The position numbers and the translations under genes were made by a program. Shown here piece by piece: positions 27,545 to 37,099 of a stretch of 64,000 nt of DNA (its first letter is position 1; each line of letters begins with the position of its first letter). The stretch is from Polaribacter sp. Hel1_33_78 (GTDB taxonomy: Bacteria > Bacteroidota > Bacteroidia > Flavobacteriales > Flavobacteriaceae), in contig NZ_LT629794.1 in the NCBI RefSeq assembly GCF_900106075.1, positions 2,873,501-2,937,500 on the forward strand. The letters run 5' to 3'. The notes beneath the pieces are model-generated. The model made no database searches and was not told where the DNA came from. It saw only the letters and a list, made by a program, of their open reading frames with translations.

Positions 27545-29433
27545 TGCATAGAAGTTTTTTACTATATTTTTTAATAACCCTAATTGGCTTTGTCTTTATT
27601 GGACGCTTATTTCAGCTTCAAATTATAAAAAGCGAAACCTACGACCCCATCCATAATGCAGCTGTAAAAATAGAATACGACTATCCAGAACGCGGTTATA
27701 TTTATGACAGAAATGGAAAGCTATTGGTCGCAAACCAACTTTCATATGATGTTATGGTGCAGCCAAATCAAGTAAAATTATTAGATACTATAGAGTTTTG
27801 TAATCTCTTAAAAATAAATAGAACAGAATTTTTAAAAAGATATAAAAAAGCAGAAAAGTTCGCATCTTATTTACCATCTGTTTTTTTAAAACAACTAGCA
27901 AAAGAAGATTTTGCTTTCCTTCAAGAAAAGATGCACAAATACACAGGTTTTTATATTCAGAAAAGAATTATTAGAGATTACCCCATAAAAGCTGCTGCAA
28001 ACGTTCTAGGTTATATTGGAGAAGTAAATGAAGAAAAAACCAAGAAAAATGACTACTATCAACCAGGAGAATTAGAGGGTAAAGATGGTGTAGAAAAACA
28101 ATATGAAGACGTATTAAGAGGTAAGAAAGGGAAAAAATATTCACACAAAAATCGTTTTAACCGAGTTACAGGCTCTTACAAAAACGGAATTTATGACACC
28201 CTTTCTGAAAATGGAAAAGATTTAATACTAACCTTAGATATAGATCTTCAGCTCTATGCACAGCAATTAATGAAAGGAAAACGTGGAGGAATTGTAGCTA
28301 TAGAACCTTATACAGGCGAAATTTTAACCTTAGCTACTGCTCCTTCATACGACCCTAACATGTTGGTAGGTAGAAAACGTTCTAAAAATTCAGTATTATT
28401 ATTTAATGACAAAGTCAGCAAACCAAGTTATGACAGAGGGTTACTAGCAGCATATCCTCCTGGATCTCCTTTTAAAATGATGAATGCCTTAATTGGTCTG
28501 CAGGAAAAAGTTATCTCTGAACAATCTTTTTTTAAATGTTATGGCGGCTACAGATATGGTAATAGACCCAATGAATTTATGAAATGTCATTGTGATATTT
28601 ATGATAAACCAATTAGATTAAAAACGGCCCTTGCAAGATCTTGCAATAGTTATTTTTCAAATACATATAAGAGAATTGTTGAAAAAACGAATAATCCTTC
28701 TGAAGGATTAGATAACTGGAACGAACATATAACTAGTTTTGGATTAGGAAATTATTTAGGATATGATTTACCTGCAGGTCAAAAAGGATTGATTCCTAAC
28801 GGAAAATATTATGACAATCGTTATAGATATACTTGGAATGCTTCTACTAATATTTCTAATTCAATTGGTCAAGGAGAAGTTTTAACAACACCTATTCAAT
28901 TAGCTAATTTTACAGCAGCTATCGCTAATAAAGGTTATTTTTATACACCACACATTGTAAAAAAAATTGATTCAAAAATAATTGATAATCCTAAATATAC
29001 CGTCAAAAAACAAACTACAATTAATAAAGAATATTTTACACCCGTTATTGAGGCTATGCATGAAGTTTTTAAAACAGGTACAGGAAGATGGAGTCAAGTA
29101 AAAGGCATCGAAATTTGTGGAAAAACAGGTACTTCAGAAAACTCAATAAAAATGGTAGATGGCATTAAAATTCAAGCAGAAGATCATTCTATTTTAGTCG
29201 CATTTGCACCAAAAGACAATCCAAAAATAGCATTGGCTGTTTTTGTAGAGAACGGAGGGTATGGATCTACGATCGCAGCTCCAATAGCAAGCTTACTCGT
29301 AGAAAAATATCTAAATGGAAGTATTTCTAAAGCAAACAAATACAGAGAATTGAATATATTGAATATGAGTTTACAAGAAATTTACAACAAGCAAACACCA
29401 AAATCTCAAGAAATTGCGTCAAGAACAAAATAA
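27544..29433 (+). CDS. mrdA: Penicillin-binding protein 2, elongation transpeptidase
   Basis: A 629-residue inner-membrane protein with an N-terminal anchor (about 5-22), a PBP dimerisation domain (with PERGYIYDRNGKLLV) and a transpeptidase domain. The catalytic triad of motifs is present: SPFK (in PPGSPFKMM), SCN (in ARSCNSYF) and KTG (in CGKTGTSEN). It cross-links peptidoglycan along the side wall together with RodA. The start was set at the ATG at 27544, which overlaps the mreD stop by one base; longer in-frame readings would run through mreD. The gene overlaps rodA by 20 bases. Confidence 0.96.
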   Translation: MHRSFLLYFLITLIGFVFIGRLFQLQIIKSETYDPIHNAAVKIEYDYPERGYIYDRNGKLLVANQLSYDVMVQPNQVKLLDTIEFCNLLKINRTEFLKRYKKAEKFASYLPSVFLKQLAKEDFAFLQEKMHKYTGFYIQKRIIRDYPIKAAANVLGYIGEVNEEKTKKNDYYQPGELEGKDGVEKQYEDVLRGKKGKKYSHKNRFNRVTGSYKNGIYDTLSENGKDLILTLDIDLQLYAQQLMKGKRGGIVAIEPYTGEILTLATAPSYDPNMLVGRKRSKNSVLLFNDKVSKPSYDRGLLAAYPPGSPFKMMNALIGLQEKVISEQSFFKCYGGYRYGNRPNEFMKCHCDIYDKPIRLKTALARSCNSYFSNTYKRIVEKTNNPSEGLDNWNEHITSFGLGNYLGYDLPAGQKGLIPNGKYYDNRYRYTWNASTNISNSIGQGEVLTTPIQLANFTAAIANKGYFYTPHIVKKIDSKIIDNPKYTVKKQTTINKEYFTPVIEAMHEVFKTGTGRWSQVKGIEICGKTGTSENSIKMVDGIKIQAEDHSILVAFAPKDNPKIALAVFVENGGYGSTIAAPIASLLVEKYLNGSISKANKYRELNILNMSLQEIYNKQTPKSQEIASRTK

Positions 29434-30694
29434 TATTTTTGCAGGTATTGACTGGATTTTAGTGATTATATACATTACCTTGGTAAGCTTTGGATGGCTA
29501 AATATTTTTGCTGCATCGAAAACTGAAGAAAATATTGAATTATTGAGTTTTTCAACCAAATACGGAAAACAACTTATTTTCATCATCCTGAGTATACCTT
29601 TAATTATAATTATTCTATTCTTCAATGCAAAATTCTATGAAAAGTTCGCAAGTATCTTGTACTTTATTTCCATATTCTCATTAATCTTATTATTCCCCTT
29701 TGGCAAAGAAATTAACGGTGCCAAATCTTGGTTTAACTTTGGAGTTATGGGCTTACAACCCTCAGAATTTGCAAAAGCTTTTACGGCTTTAGCCGTTGCT
29801 AAATTATTAAGTGATAGACAATACAATTTAAAGCTAATTAAAAATCAAATAAAAGCTTTTATCATTGTCTTTTTCCCTGCATTTTTAATCATTTTGCAGC
29901 CAGATGCCGGCTCAGCACTTATCTATTTATCTTTCTTTTTTGTTTTAAATAGAGAGGGGCTAACGCTTAATTATCTTTTATTTGGGATTACCGTAATTAC
30001 CTTATTTATATTAACAATATTTTTTGGAGCAAGTAAAATGTTTATTTCATTTCTCATACTAATCTCATTAATTGCAACCTATTTAACCTATAAAGGCGGA
30101 AAACTATTCTTTCGATTTAATTGGCATAAAATTCTTACCCTTTACCTTTTAGTTGCATTGATTATTTTTGGAACTGGGTATACATACAATAATATCTTCA
30201 AACAACATCATAGAGATCGTTTTGAGGTTTTATTAGGCCTGAAGGTGGATAATAAAAATATTGGATACAATTCTTATCAATCAGAATTAACTATAAGCTC
30301 AGGAGGTCTATCAGGGAAAGGTTTTTTAAAAGGTGATATAACTCAAGGAGATTTTGTTCCAGAACAACACACAGATTATATTTTTAGCACGGTGGGCGAA
30401 GAATGGGGTTTTATTGGTAGTAGTTTTGTAATTATTCTCTTTATGTTACTGATGTTCAGAATTATTTATTTATCAGAAACACATTCAAATAAATTCGGAA
30501 GAATCTATGGTTATAGCTTAGCTTCTATCTTGTTCTTTCATGTTATTGTAAATATTGGTATGGTTATAGGCTTATTGCCCACAGTTGGAATCCCATTGCC
30601 GTTTTTCAGTTACGGAGGATCCTCTCTTTGGGGGTTTACAATCTTACTTTTTATATTTATTAGGTTAGATGCTCATAAAAACTACGATTGGTAA
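29414..30694 (+). CDS. rodA: Peptidoglycan glycosyltransferase RodA
   Basis: A 426-residue SEDS-family protein with about ten membrane segments. The family motifs are visible: LQPSEFAKAFTALAVAKLL, the extracellular loop with PEQHTDYIFSTVGEEWGFIGS (split at about residues 315-335) and PFFSYGGSS near the end. RodA polymerises lipid II into glycan strands as partner of PBP2. The only sensible start is a TTG at 29414, inside the end of mrdA, since no ATG occurs in the following N-terminal region. A bidirectional terminator follows at 30777-30804. Confidence 0.94.
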   Translation: MRQEQNNIFAGIDWILVIIYITLVSFGWLNIFAASKTEENIELLSFSTKYGKQLIFIILSIPLIIIILFFNAKFYEKFASILYFISIFSLILLFPFGKEINGAKSWFNFGVMGLQPSEFAKAFTALAVAKLLSDRQYNLKLIKNQIKAFIIVFFPAFLIILQPDAGSALIYLSFFFVLNREGLTLNYLLFGITVITLFILTIFFGASKMFISFLILISLIATYLTYKGGKLFFRFNWHKILTLYLLVALIIFGTGYTYNNIFKQHHRDRFEVLLGLKVDNKNIGYNSYQSELTISSGGLSGKGFLKGDITQGDFVPEQHTDYIFSTVGEEWGFIGSSFVIILFMLLMFRIIYLSETHSNKFGRIYGYSLASILFFHVIVNIGMVIGLLPTVGIPLPFFSYGGSSLWGFTILLFIFIRLDAHKNYDW

Positions 30695-30776
30695 TGAAAA
30701 ATATTTTAGTTTTTAAAACTACTTATGAATCAATATAAATAAACCTAGAATCAATACTTTTTCTTCTAAAAACAAA

Positions 30777-30804
30777 AAAACTCTGAATTTTCATTCAGAG
30801 TTTT
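30777..30804. terminator. Bidirectional terminator between rodA and rpsT
   Basis: AAAACTCTGAAT at 30777-30788 and ATTCAGAGTTTT at 30793-30804 form a perfect 12-base stem with a 4-base loop, with A-rich and T-rich flanks that serve both the plus-strand rodA and the minus-strand rpsT transcripts. Confidence 0.88.
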
Positions 30805-30828
30805 ATATTTTGTATAAAATACAGGTTA

Positions 30829-31080
30829 TTACATCGCCGATACCAACTTTGTTAATTTAGACTTCAAATTAGCAGCCTTGTTTTTATGTATTATATTATT
30901 CTTTGCTAACTTATCTAACATAGAAACAACATTTACTAATTTCCCTTCTGCTTCTGCCTTGTCTTCTATTGCACGTAAATCTCTAACAGCATTTCTTGTT
31001 GTTTTGTGCTGATACTTGTTACGTAACCTTTTAGCTTCGTTACTTCTGATTCTTTTTAAAGCTGACTTATGATTTGCCAT
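30829..31080 (-). CDS. rpsT: 30S ribosomal protein S20
   Basis: An 83-residue basic helical protein starting [20 protein letters not shown] after the methionine, the S20 signature. It binds 16S rRNA in the small subunit early in assembly. It lies 38 bases downstream of tRNA-Glu on the same strand with no promoter-like box or terminator between, so the two are probably made from one transcript. Confidence 0.98.
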   Translation of the reverse strand: MANHKSALKRIRSNEAKRLRNKYQHKTTRNAVRDLRAIEDKAEAEGKLVNVVSMLDKLAKNNIIHKNKAANLKSKLTKLVSAM

Positions 31081-31118
31081 AATTCTTGATTTTATTAGTT
31101 TTTTATATTAAAACTTTG

Positions 31119-31190
31119 TAGTCCGTACGGGAATCGAACCCGTGTTACATGGATGAAAACCATGCGTCCTAACCCCTAGACGAACGGACC
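31119..31190 (-). tRNA. tRNA-Glu (anticodon TTC)
   Basis: Read on the minus strand, the 72-base sequence folds as a cloverleaf. The acceptor stem starts GGTCCGT and pairs with ACGGACT (with one G-T at position 1). The anticodon stem is CATGG/CCATG around loop TTTTCAT with anticodon TTC, and the T arm is CGGGTTCGATTCCCG. The discriminator is A. The genome continues CAA, so the CCA end is not encoded. A consensus promoter lies at 31223-31252. Confidence 0.97.
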
Positions 31191-31222
31191 ATAACAACTA
31201 AAATATCCCTTAATTGCGGGTG

Positions 31223-31252
31223 CAAATATACAATGTTTTTTAAATTCTGCAA
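31223..31252 (-). promoter_or_regulatory. Consensus promoter for tRNA-Glu (and probably rpsT)
   Basis: On the minus strand, TTG (31250-31252) is followed after exactly 19 bases by TATATTTG (31223-31230), the Bacteroidota -33/-7 arrangement. The tRNA 5' end lies 33 bases downstream of the -7 box. Confidence 0.75.
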
Positions 31253-31287
31253 CAATTTTATAAAAAAATTACTTTTTTTTTTATAAA

Positions 31288-32766
31288 TTAATATGCCTTT
31301 GCAAAAAGCACTCTTTTAGATGAAGATTTGCCCGTTAAAACACAAACTCCTGCCTCCTCTTTGGCATCATTAGGTATACACCTAATTGTTGCCTTTGTTA
31401 ACTCTTTTATCTTGTCTTCTGTTTCCTCTGTGCCATCCCAATGAGCAGAAACAAAACCTCCTTTATTTTTTATAATACTTTTAAATTCATCAAAATTAGA
31501 GACTTCTGTAGTATGCTCCTCTCTATAATTTATTGCTTTTTTAAATAAATTTTCCTGAATTTCTTCCAATAAATTAGCTACAAAATCAACAACGTTATCT
31601 TGCGAAACAGTTTGTTTCTCTAGCGTGTCTCTTCTTGCAATTTCTACTGTATTATTTTCTAAATCACGATTTCCAATGGCTATTCTCACGGGTACTCCTT
31701 TTAGCTCATATTCAGCAAATTTTGCTCCCGGTCTATAGGTATCTCTGTCATCAAATTTAACTGAAATTCCTTTTTTACGCAATTGTTTTACAAATACATG
31801 AACTCTATTGGAAATAGCTTCTAATTGTTCTTCGCCTTTATAAATAGGCACTATCGCAACTTGAATTGGCGCTAACTTAGGTGGTAACACTAAACCAAAA
31901 TCATCTGAATGCGTCATTATTAACCCTCCAATTAAACGAGTAGAAACTCCCCAAGAAGTGGCCCATACATATTCCTTCTTCCCTTCTTTAGAAGTAAACT
32001 TTACATCAAACGCCTTAGCAAAATTTTGCCCTAAAAAATGACTCGTTCCTGCCTGTAAAGCTTTTCCATCTTGCATTAAAGCCTCTATTGTATAAGTATC
32101 TTCCGCACCAGCAAAACGCTCACTATCAGACTTTACACCCTTAATTACTGGCATTGCCATAAAATTTTCTGCAAATTCAGCGTACACTTCCTGCATTTGT
32201 TTTGCCTCTGTAATTGCTTCATTTTTTGTTGCATGAGCGGTATGCCCTTCTTGCCATAGAAATTCCGCAGTACGTAAAAATAAACGAGTACGCATTTCCC
32301 ATCTAACAACATTTGCCCATTGATTTATTAATAAAGGTAAATCTCTGTAAGATTGAATCCATCCTTTATACGTGCTCCAAATTATCGCTTCAGAAGTAGG
32401 TCTTACAACTAATTCTTCCTCTAATTTTGCTTCTGGATCTACTCTTAACTTGCCTGGGTTATCTGGATCATTTTGCAAACGATAATGCGTTACAACTGCA
32501 CATTCTTTTGCAAATCCTTCTGCATTTTTTTCTTCAGCTTCAAACAAACTTTTAGGGACAAAAAGCGGAAAATAAGCATTTTGATGCCCTGTTTCTTTAA
32601 ACATTCTATCTAACTCCGCTTGCATTTTTTCCCAAATCGCAAATCCATATGGTTTTATTACCATACAACCTCTTACAGCAGAATTTTCTGCTAAATCGGC
32701 TTTTACTACTAATTCATTATACCATTTAGAATAATCTTCTGATCTTTTGGTTAACTTTTTACTCAT
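31288..32766 (-). CDS. proS: Prolyl-tRNA synthetase (archaeal/eukaryotic-like type)
   Basis: A 492-residue class II aminoacyl-tRNA synthetase. It lacks the large editing insertion of the E. coli type and ends with the C-terminal domain of the archaeal/eukaryotic type ([19 protein letters not shown]). Motif 2/3 regions are visible as [35 protein letters not shown] and [17 protein letters not shown]. It charges tRNA-Pro in the cytoplasm. This compact form is usual in Bacteroidota. It is followed on the same strand by tRNA-Glu, which has its own promoter. Confidence 0.97.
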   Translation of the reverse strand: MSKKLTKRSEDYSKWYNELVVKADLAENSAVRGCMVIKPYGFAIWEKMQAELDRMFKETGHQNAYFPLFVPKSLFEAEEKNAEGFAKECAVVTHYRLQNDPDNPGKLRVDPEAKLEEELVVRPTSEAIIWSTYKGWIQSYRDLPLLINQWANVVRWEMRTRLFLRTAEFLWQEGHTAHATKNEAITEAKQMQEVYAEFAENFMAMPVIKGVKSDSERFAGAEDTYTIEALMQDGKALQAGTSHFLGQNFAKAFDVKFTSKEGKKEYVWATSWGVSTRLIGGLIMTHSDDFGLVLPPKLAPIQVAIVPIYKGEEQLEAISNRVHVFVKQLRKKGISVKFDDRDTYRPGAKFAEYELKGVPVRIAIGNRDLENNTVEIARRDTLEKQTVSQDNVVDFVANLLEEIQENLFKKAINYREEHTTEVSNFDEFKSIIKNKGGFVSAHWDGTEETEDKIKELTKATIRCIPNDAKEEAGVCVLTGKSSSKRVLFAKAY

Positions 32767-32776
32767 AATTTAAACT

Positions 32777-32793
32777 TTGGCACAAATATTGGT
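32777..32793 (+). promoter_or_regulatory. Possible sigma-54-type promoter
   Basis: TTGGCACAAATATTGGT has a full -24 element TTGGCAC and TTG correctly spaced for a -12 element, with G instead of C after it. It points toward the lipoprotein gene at 32915, in the gap between it and the divergent proS. A leader of about 110 bases would result. It could equally be part of the proS control region. Confidence 0.3.
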
Positions 32794-32914
32794 CTATATA
32801 AAAAGATTGTTTATTAAAAAAACATCACCTTTTTTAAAGTTACTACAAAACTACTATATTTTAGAGTTTTTAAAGCAACAATTCATTAATAAAAGAGCAT
32901 AAAAACAAATCATT

Positions 32915-33889
32915 ATGAAACAACTCTATAAAAACTTAAAGCTTCATCAACTAATCTTATTTGTAGTTGCTAATTTATTATTAGTTTCTTGTGGAACGTA
33001 TCAAAGTGCTTATAATAATGATGGTATTTATAATGACGAAAACGGTAAAAATGAAGAACAAAAAGTTATCGTTGTAGATGAAAAGGAGTACAACGATTAT
33101 GAAAAAAACTATTTTACAAAAAAGTTAGAAGTCTTAGAAAGCATCGATGGAAATGAAATTTTTACAGATGTAGATTCTTACAACTCTAACAATATTTATA
33201 TAGAGGATGAGGTTTTAGATGAAGCTCTAAATTATAATACCAATCAACCGTGGGGATATGAAGAAAATGATCTTGTTGTACAAATAAATTTAATTAACAA
33301 TCCTTATTGGTCTCGATTTAATAATTGGGGTTGGGGATTTAATGATCTTTGGGGATACAGAAGAGGTTTTAGAAATTGGGGATTTAATGATATATGGAAT
33401 CCATTTTATGGGGGTATGGCCTGGAACATAGGTTTCTTATATAACCCATATGTCTATAATCCTTATTATTTTAACAGACCTTGGAATAATAATAGTTATT
33501 ACAGAAATCATACTTATGGGCGAAGATTAACAAACAATAGTTACGCTAGAAGGAATTCTACTGCAAACTCGAGATACAGCAAGTACTCCAATAGAAGACA
33601 AAGCTCTAATAGTAGTAAATATTCAAAAAGAATTAAAAACACATCGAAGCCAACAAGAAGAAATACTTCTGTCTCCCGTAATTCTTCCACCTACAAAAGA
33701 AAGGCGAAACCTACAAGTAAAAAATATAATCGTTCGAACACAATTAGAAGAAGAAATAATCCATCAAATTTCAGTAATAATGGTTCTTCAGCAAGAAGAT
33801 CATCTTCTTCTAACGGACGAAGTAGCAGCAATAATTCTAGAAGTTCAAGCTCAAAAAAAAGGTCTTCATACAAAAGAAGAGGAAACTAA
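32915..33889 (+). CDS. Lipoprotein with aromatic/Asn-rich centre and Ser/Arg/Asn-rich tail
   Basis: A 324-residue protein with a lipoprotein signal ending LLVSCGTYQ (lipidated Cys near 27). After an acidic, Asn-rich segment (about 35-115) comes a stretch dominated by Trp, Asn, Gly, Tyr and Phe (about 125-200, for example WGFNDLWGYRRGF and NPYVYNPYYF). The last 120 residues are almost only Ser, Arg, Asn, Lys, Thr and Tyr. No catalytic motif is seen. Such tails suggest a surface or periplasmic filament or binder of polyanions; that is inference. The gene lies 24 bases before a FadL-type porin gene and is probably co-transcribed with it. Base composition stays AT-rich, so recent transfer is not indicated. 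Confidence 0.8.
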   Translation: MKQLYKNLKLHQLILFVVANLLLVSCGTYQSAYNNDGIYNDENGKNEEQKVIVVDEKEYNDYEKNYFTKKLEVLESIDGNEIFTDVDSYNSNNIYIEDEVLDEALNYNTNQPWGYEENDLVVQINLINNPYWSRFNNWGWGFNDLWGYRRGFRNWGFNDIWNPFYGGMAWNIGFLYNPYVYNPYYFNRPWNNNSYYRNHTYGRRLTNNSYARRNSTANSRYSKYSNRRQSSNSSKYSKRIKNTSKPTRRNTSVSRNSSTYKRKAKPTSKKYNRSNTIRRRNNPSNFSNNGSSARRSSSSNGRSSSNNSRSSSSKKRSSYKRRGN

Positions 33890-33913
33890 GAAGAATTCTT
33901 AAATAGATACGAA

Positions 33914-35317
33914 ATGAAAAGATTTATTATAACAGTAATACTGTTCACAACAACCTTTCTGTCTTTTTCACAATCTCTAGAATATCAAGATTTAGCAATC
34001 CTATTTTCTCAAAATGATAATAATGGCTCTGCGCGTTTTACAGCTATGAGTGCTGCTTTTGGAGCATTAGGAGGTGATATATCTTCAATAAACGTTAATC
34101 CAGCAGGCCTCTCTGTATTTAAAAACAGCACATTTTCAGGGACTTTTAACTCGAGAAATTCAGAGATCACCTCAAATTATTATGGAAACTCAAACACAAA
34201 TCAAGATCAATTTATAAACATTTCCCATGCAGGAGCTGTTTTAGTTTTTGATAGCGCTTACAGCAAAGATTGGTCAAAATTTGCAATTGGATTTAGTTAT
34301 AGAATTAAGAAAGATTTTAATGATCTTTTTTTATCTGAAGGTAATAGCAATAGGGCTACTTTCACTGAGTATCCCTTAGACACTAATGACCCTACTTTTG
34401 TTTATGATATTGCAGATAAACAACGCTATGTAAACACTAATTCAGGTGAATTAAGCGAATTAAATATAGGATTTTCTTCAATACATCAAAATAAACTACA
34501 TGTAGGTTTAAGTTTAAATTTTTATGATTTAAATTTCACTCAAAGGTCTACTCTAACAGAGTTTAATAGTGATACTAATGGAAATCAATTGGACGCTAAC
34601 TTTTACCAAGAAAACTTCACTACAGGCGCAGGTTTTTCTCTAAATGCTGGTTTTATATATAAAGCACATCAAAATTTTAGATTTGGTTTGGCATATCAAA
34701 CACCTACTTGGTATACAGAAATCGCAGAGGAAAGTAATATTATTAATAATGATGGCTTTTTTGGGGATACCGAAATTATTGTAAGTAATGATAATTTGAT
34801 TTACGACAATACATCTGGAGGTTTTTTCCCATCACAAGGACTAATTTATAGACTTAAAACACCTAGTCAATTAACTGCGAGTGCAGCACTTATTTTTGGT
34901 AAAAACGGATTATTAAGTATTGATTATGTAAGTAAAAATTACAAAAACATAAAATTATCTGGTGATGATTTTTCAGTTGAAAATCAATTTTTTCAAAATG
35001 GTATAAAAAATACTCATAATGTTAGACTGGGAACAGAGTGGCGTTTTGACAGGCTCAGTATTAGAGGTGGTTTATCTAAAAAGCAAACACCAAATGTTAA
35101 TAATATTTTAAATGAAGACAGTATTGTAAACTATAGTGACGCAGAAGGATATTCTTTTGGTGCTGGTTACAACTTTGGGAATTTCAAATTAGATTTTGCA
35201 TACAGTGATAATAACAGAACAGCTACCTATAATATGTACCCTGGTTTTAATGTAAATCCATCGAATTTAACCATAGATAACAAAATTTTTACAGCTACAG
35301 TTACTTTAGATTTATAA
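33914..35317 (+). CDS. OmpP1/FadL family outer-membrane transporter
   Basis: A 467-residue outer-membrane barrel protein with a signal peptide (about 1-20, cleavage near SFSQS). The N-terminal hatch motif FGALGGDISSINVNPAGLSVF (about 49-69) includes the NPAG sequence characteristic of FadL/TodX/OmpP1 proteins. The barrel ends with FTATVTLDL. Family members let hydrophobic compounds such as fatty acids diffuse in; relatives in this phylum are sometimes labelled hemin receptors without support. A strong terminator follows at 35337. Confidence 0.9.
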   Translation: MKRFIITVILFTTTFLSFSQSLEYQDLAILFSQNDNNGSARFTAMSAAFGALGGDISSINVNPAGLSVFKNSTFSGTFNSRNSEITSNYYGNSNTNQDQFINISHAGAVLVFDSAYSKDWSKFAIGFSYRIKKDFNDLFLSEGNSNRATFTEYPLDTNDPTFVYDIADKQRYVNTNSGELSELNIGFSSIHQNKLHVGLSLNFYDLNFTQRSTLTEFNSDTNGNQLDANFYQENFTTGAGFSLNAGFIYKAHQNFRFGLAYQTPTWYTEIAEESNIINNDGFFGDTEIIVSNDNLIYDNTSGGFFPSQGLIYRLKTPSQLTASAALIFGKNGLLSIDYVSKNYKNIKLSGDDFSVENQFFQNGIKNTHNVRLGTEWRFDRLSIRGGLSKKQTPNVNNILNEDSIVNYSDAEGYSFGAGYNFGNFKLDFAYSDNNRTATYNMYPGFNVNPSNLTIDNKIFTATVTLDL

Positions 35318-35336
35318 GCTAAAACATATTTTAAAG

Positions 35337-35374
35337 AAAGACCTTGTATTTTAAAAACATACAAGGTCTTTTTT
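35337..35374 (+). terminator. Intrinsic terminator after the FadL-type gene
   Basis: AAAGACCTTGTAT at 35337-35349 and ATACAAGGTCTTT at 35359-35371 form a perfect 13-base stem with a 9-base loop and a T run to 35374. Confidence 0.9.
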
Positions 35375-35422
35375 ACTGAAATTCAGTTTTTTGCCGTAAT
35401 TTTGCAACTTATTTTTAAGATT

Positions 35423-36328
35423 ATGCAAGAGACTAAGATTACCGTTCAGGAAACTACCAACCAAACTATAATAAAATTTAATAGTAATAAGATTTTAATA
35501 AATGGTGGTAGTTATGAATTTTCTAATATAGACGAAGCTAAAAACTCACCTTTGGCGCAACAATTATTTTACTTACCATTTGTAAAAAAGGTTTTTATTA
35601 CCGCTAATTTTATTGCAATTCAACGCTTCGATATTGTTGAATGGATCGATGTACAAGAAGAAGTTCGCGAACAAATTGAGGCATATATTACTGATGGTAA
35701 CATCGTTGTAAACGAACAAACCTCATCAACAAAAAAAGAAGCAATTGAAGTTTATGCAGAAGTAACTCCAAACCCCTCAGTAATGAAATTTGGAACGAAT
35801 AAAGCATTAACGCAAACAGATGTAGAGTATAAAAATATTGATGAGGCTAACCAATCTTCACCTTTAGCGCAAGCAATCTTCACATTTCCTTTTGTAAAAC
35901 AAGTCTTTATTTCTGATAATTACATTTCTATCACAAAATATGAAATGGTTGAATGGAATGAAGTTTTTACTGAAGTAAGAACTTTTATTCGTGAATACCT
36001 TGTGGAAGGAAAAACAATTATCAAAGAAATTCCAGATCAAGAAATTACGAGTGAAACTACAATTAAAACTCCAACTATTGCCTTAGAAGGGGTTTCTGCA
36101 CAAATTGTAGAAATCTTGGATGAATATATAAAGCCTGCAGTTGCTGGTGATGGAGGAAACATTGCTTTTAGATCTTATGATGAAGAACATAAAATAGTTA
36201 GCGTAGTTTTGCAAGGCGCTTGCAGCGGATGTCCATCTTCTACTGCAACTTTAAAAAATGGAATTGAAACCTTGTTAAAAGAAATGCTACCGAATCAAAT
36301 TAATGAGGTTATAGCAATCAATGGTTAG
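35423..36328 (+). CDS. NifU/Nfu-type iron-sulfur cluster carrier with duplicated N-terminal domain
   Basis: A 301-residue protein. Two successive copies of the Nfu N-terminal domain are visible, each with the pattern ...SPLAQ..LFxxPFVKxVFI...EWxxVxxEVR (about 8-90 and 110-195). The C-terminal NifU domain (about 215-300) follows, with the cluster-binding CxxC in GACSGCPSS. Nfu proteins carry 4Fe-4S clusters from the assembly machinery to client enzymes in the cytoplasm. The duplication of the N-terminal domain is typical of this phylum. The start was set at the ATG at 35423 because the upstream TTG at 35402 overlaps a -7-like box (TAATTTTG, 35397-35404). Confidence 0.92.
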   Translation: MQETKITVQETTNQTIIKFNSNKILINGGSYEFSNIDEAKNSPLAQQLFYLPFVKKVFITANFIAIQRFDIVEWIDVQEEVREQIEAYITDGNIVVNEQTSSTKKEAIEVYAEVTPNPSVMKFGTNKALTQTDVEYKNIDEANQSSPLAQAIFTFPFVKQVFISDNYISITKYEMVEWNEVFTEVRTFIREYLVEGKTIIKEIPDQEITSETTIKTPTIALEGVSAQIVEILDEYIKPAVAGDGGNIAFRSYDEEHKIVSVVLQGACSGCPSSTATLKNGIETLLKEMLPNQINEVIAING

Positions 36329-36368
36329 TAAATAACTGAGCTAAAAGTAAACATCCAAAAGAAAAAAA

Positions 36369-37097
36369 ATGTCAAAAATAATTAAACCTTACAAAGATTC
36401 TGAACTTGGAAAGAAAGAACAAGTCACAAAAATGTTTGACAATATTTCTGAAAATTACGATGACTTAAATAGAGTTATTTCTTTAGGAATTGATGTGAAA
36501 TGGCGTAAAAAAGTGGTTGAAATTGTTGGTAAAAACAATCCAAAACAAATACTAGATATTGCCACAGGAACAGGAGATTTAGTGTTAATGATGGCTTCTT
36601 TAAACCCTGATAAAATTGTAGGTTTGGATATTTCTTCTGGCATGTTAGAGGTTGGAAAACAAAAAATTGCAAAAGCAAAACTATCAGACAAAATAGAAAT
36701 GATTGTTGGGGATTCTGAAGAAATGCCTTTTAGTGATAATACTTTTGATGCAATTACAGTTTCTTTTGGTGTGCGTAATTTTGCTCATTTAAACAAAGGA
36801 ATTCAAGAAATTGCGAGAGTTTTAAAGCCTACAGGAGTTTTGGTGATTTTAGAAACTTCAAATCCCACTAAATTTCCTTTTAAACAAGGCTATAAATTTT
36901 ATACTAATTTTATACTTCCTATTATCGGTAAATTATTTTCGAAAGACAAAGTTGCCTATTCCTATTTATCAGAATCTGCAAATTCTTTTCCTTTTGGAGA
37001 AGCTTTCAACAATATTTTACAAAAAAACGGGTTTACTAATACAAAATATACTCCTGTAACTTTTGGAGTTGCTACAATTTATACTGCAAGCAAATAA
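36369..37097 (+). CDS. ubiE: Demethylmenaquinone methyltransferase (UbiE/MenG)
   Basis: A 242-residue class I SAM-dependent methyltransferase. The SAM-binding motif reads [15 protein letters not shown], preceded by [17 protein letters not shown] and followed by [15 protein letters not shown], all diagnostic of UbiE/MenG. It performs the last methylation of menaquinone, the quinone of these bacteria. It lies 40 bases after the Nfu gene and only 2 bases before porT. In flavobacteria this pairing with porT is common; the genes are probably one transcript. Confidence 0.96.
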   Translation: MSKIIKPYKDSELGKKEQVTKMFDNISENYDDLNRVISLGIDVKWRKKVVEIVGKNNPKQILDIATGTGDLVLMMASLNPDKIVGLDISSGMLEVGKQKIAKAKLSDKIEMIVGDSEEMPFSDNTFDAITVSFGVRNFAHLNKGIQEIARVLKPTGVLVILETSNPTKFPFKQGYKFYTNFILPIIGKLFSKDKVAYSYLSESANSFPFGEAFNNILQKNGFTNTKYTPVTFGVATIYTASK

Positions 37098-37099
37098 CG

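Noticed and set aside
33540..33889. Repetitive-looking AG/TC-rich DNA as a repeat array or CRISPR
   Set aside because: It encodes the Ser/Arg/Asn tail of the lipoprotein in frame; there are no regular repeats with spacers.
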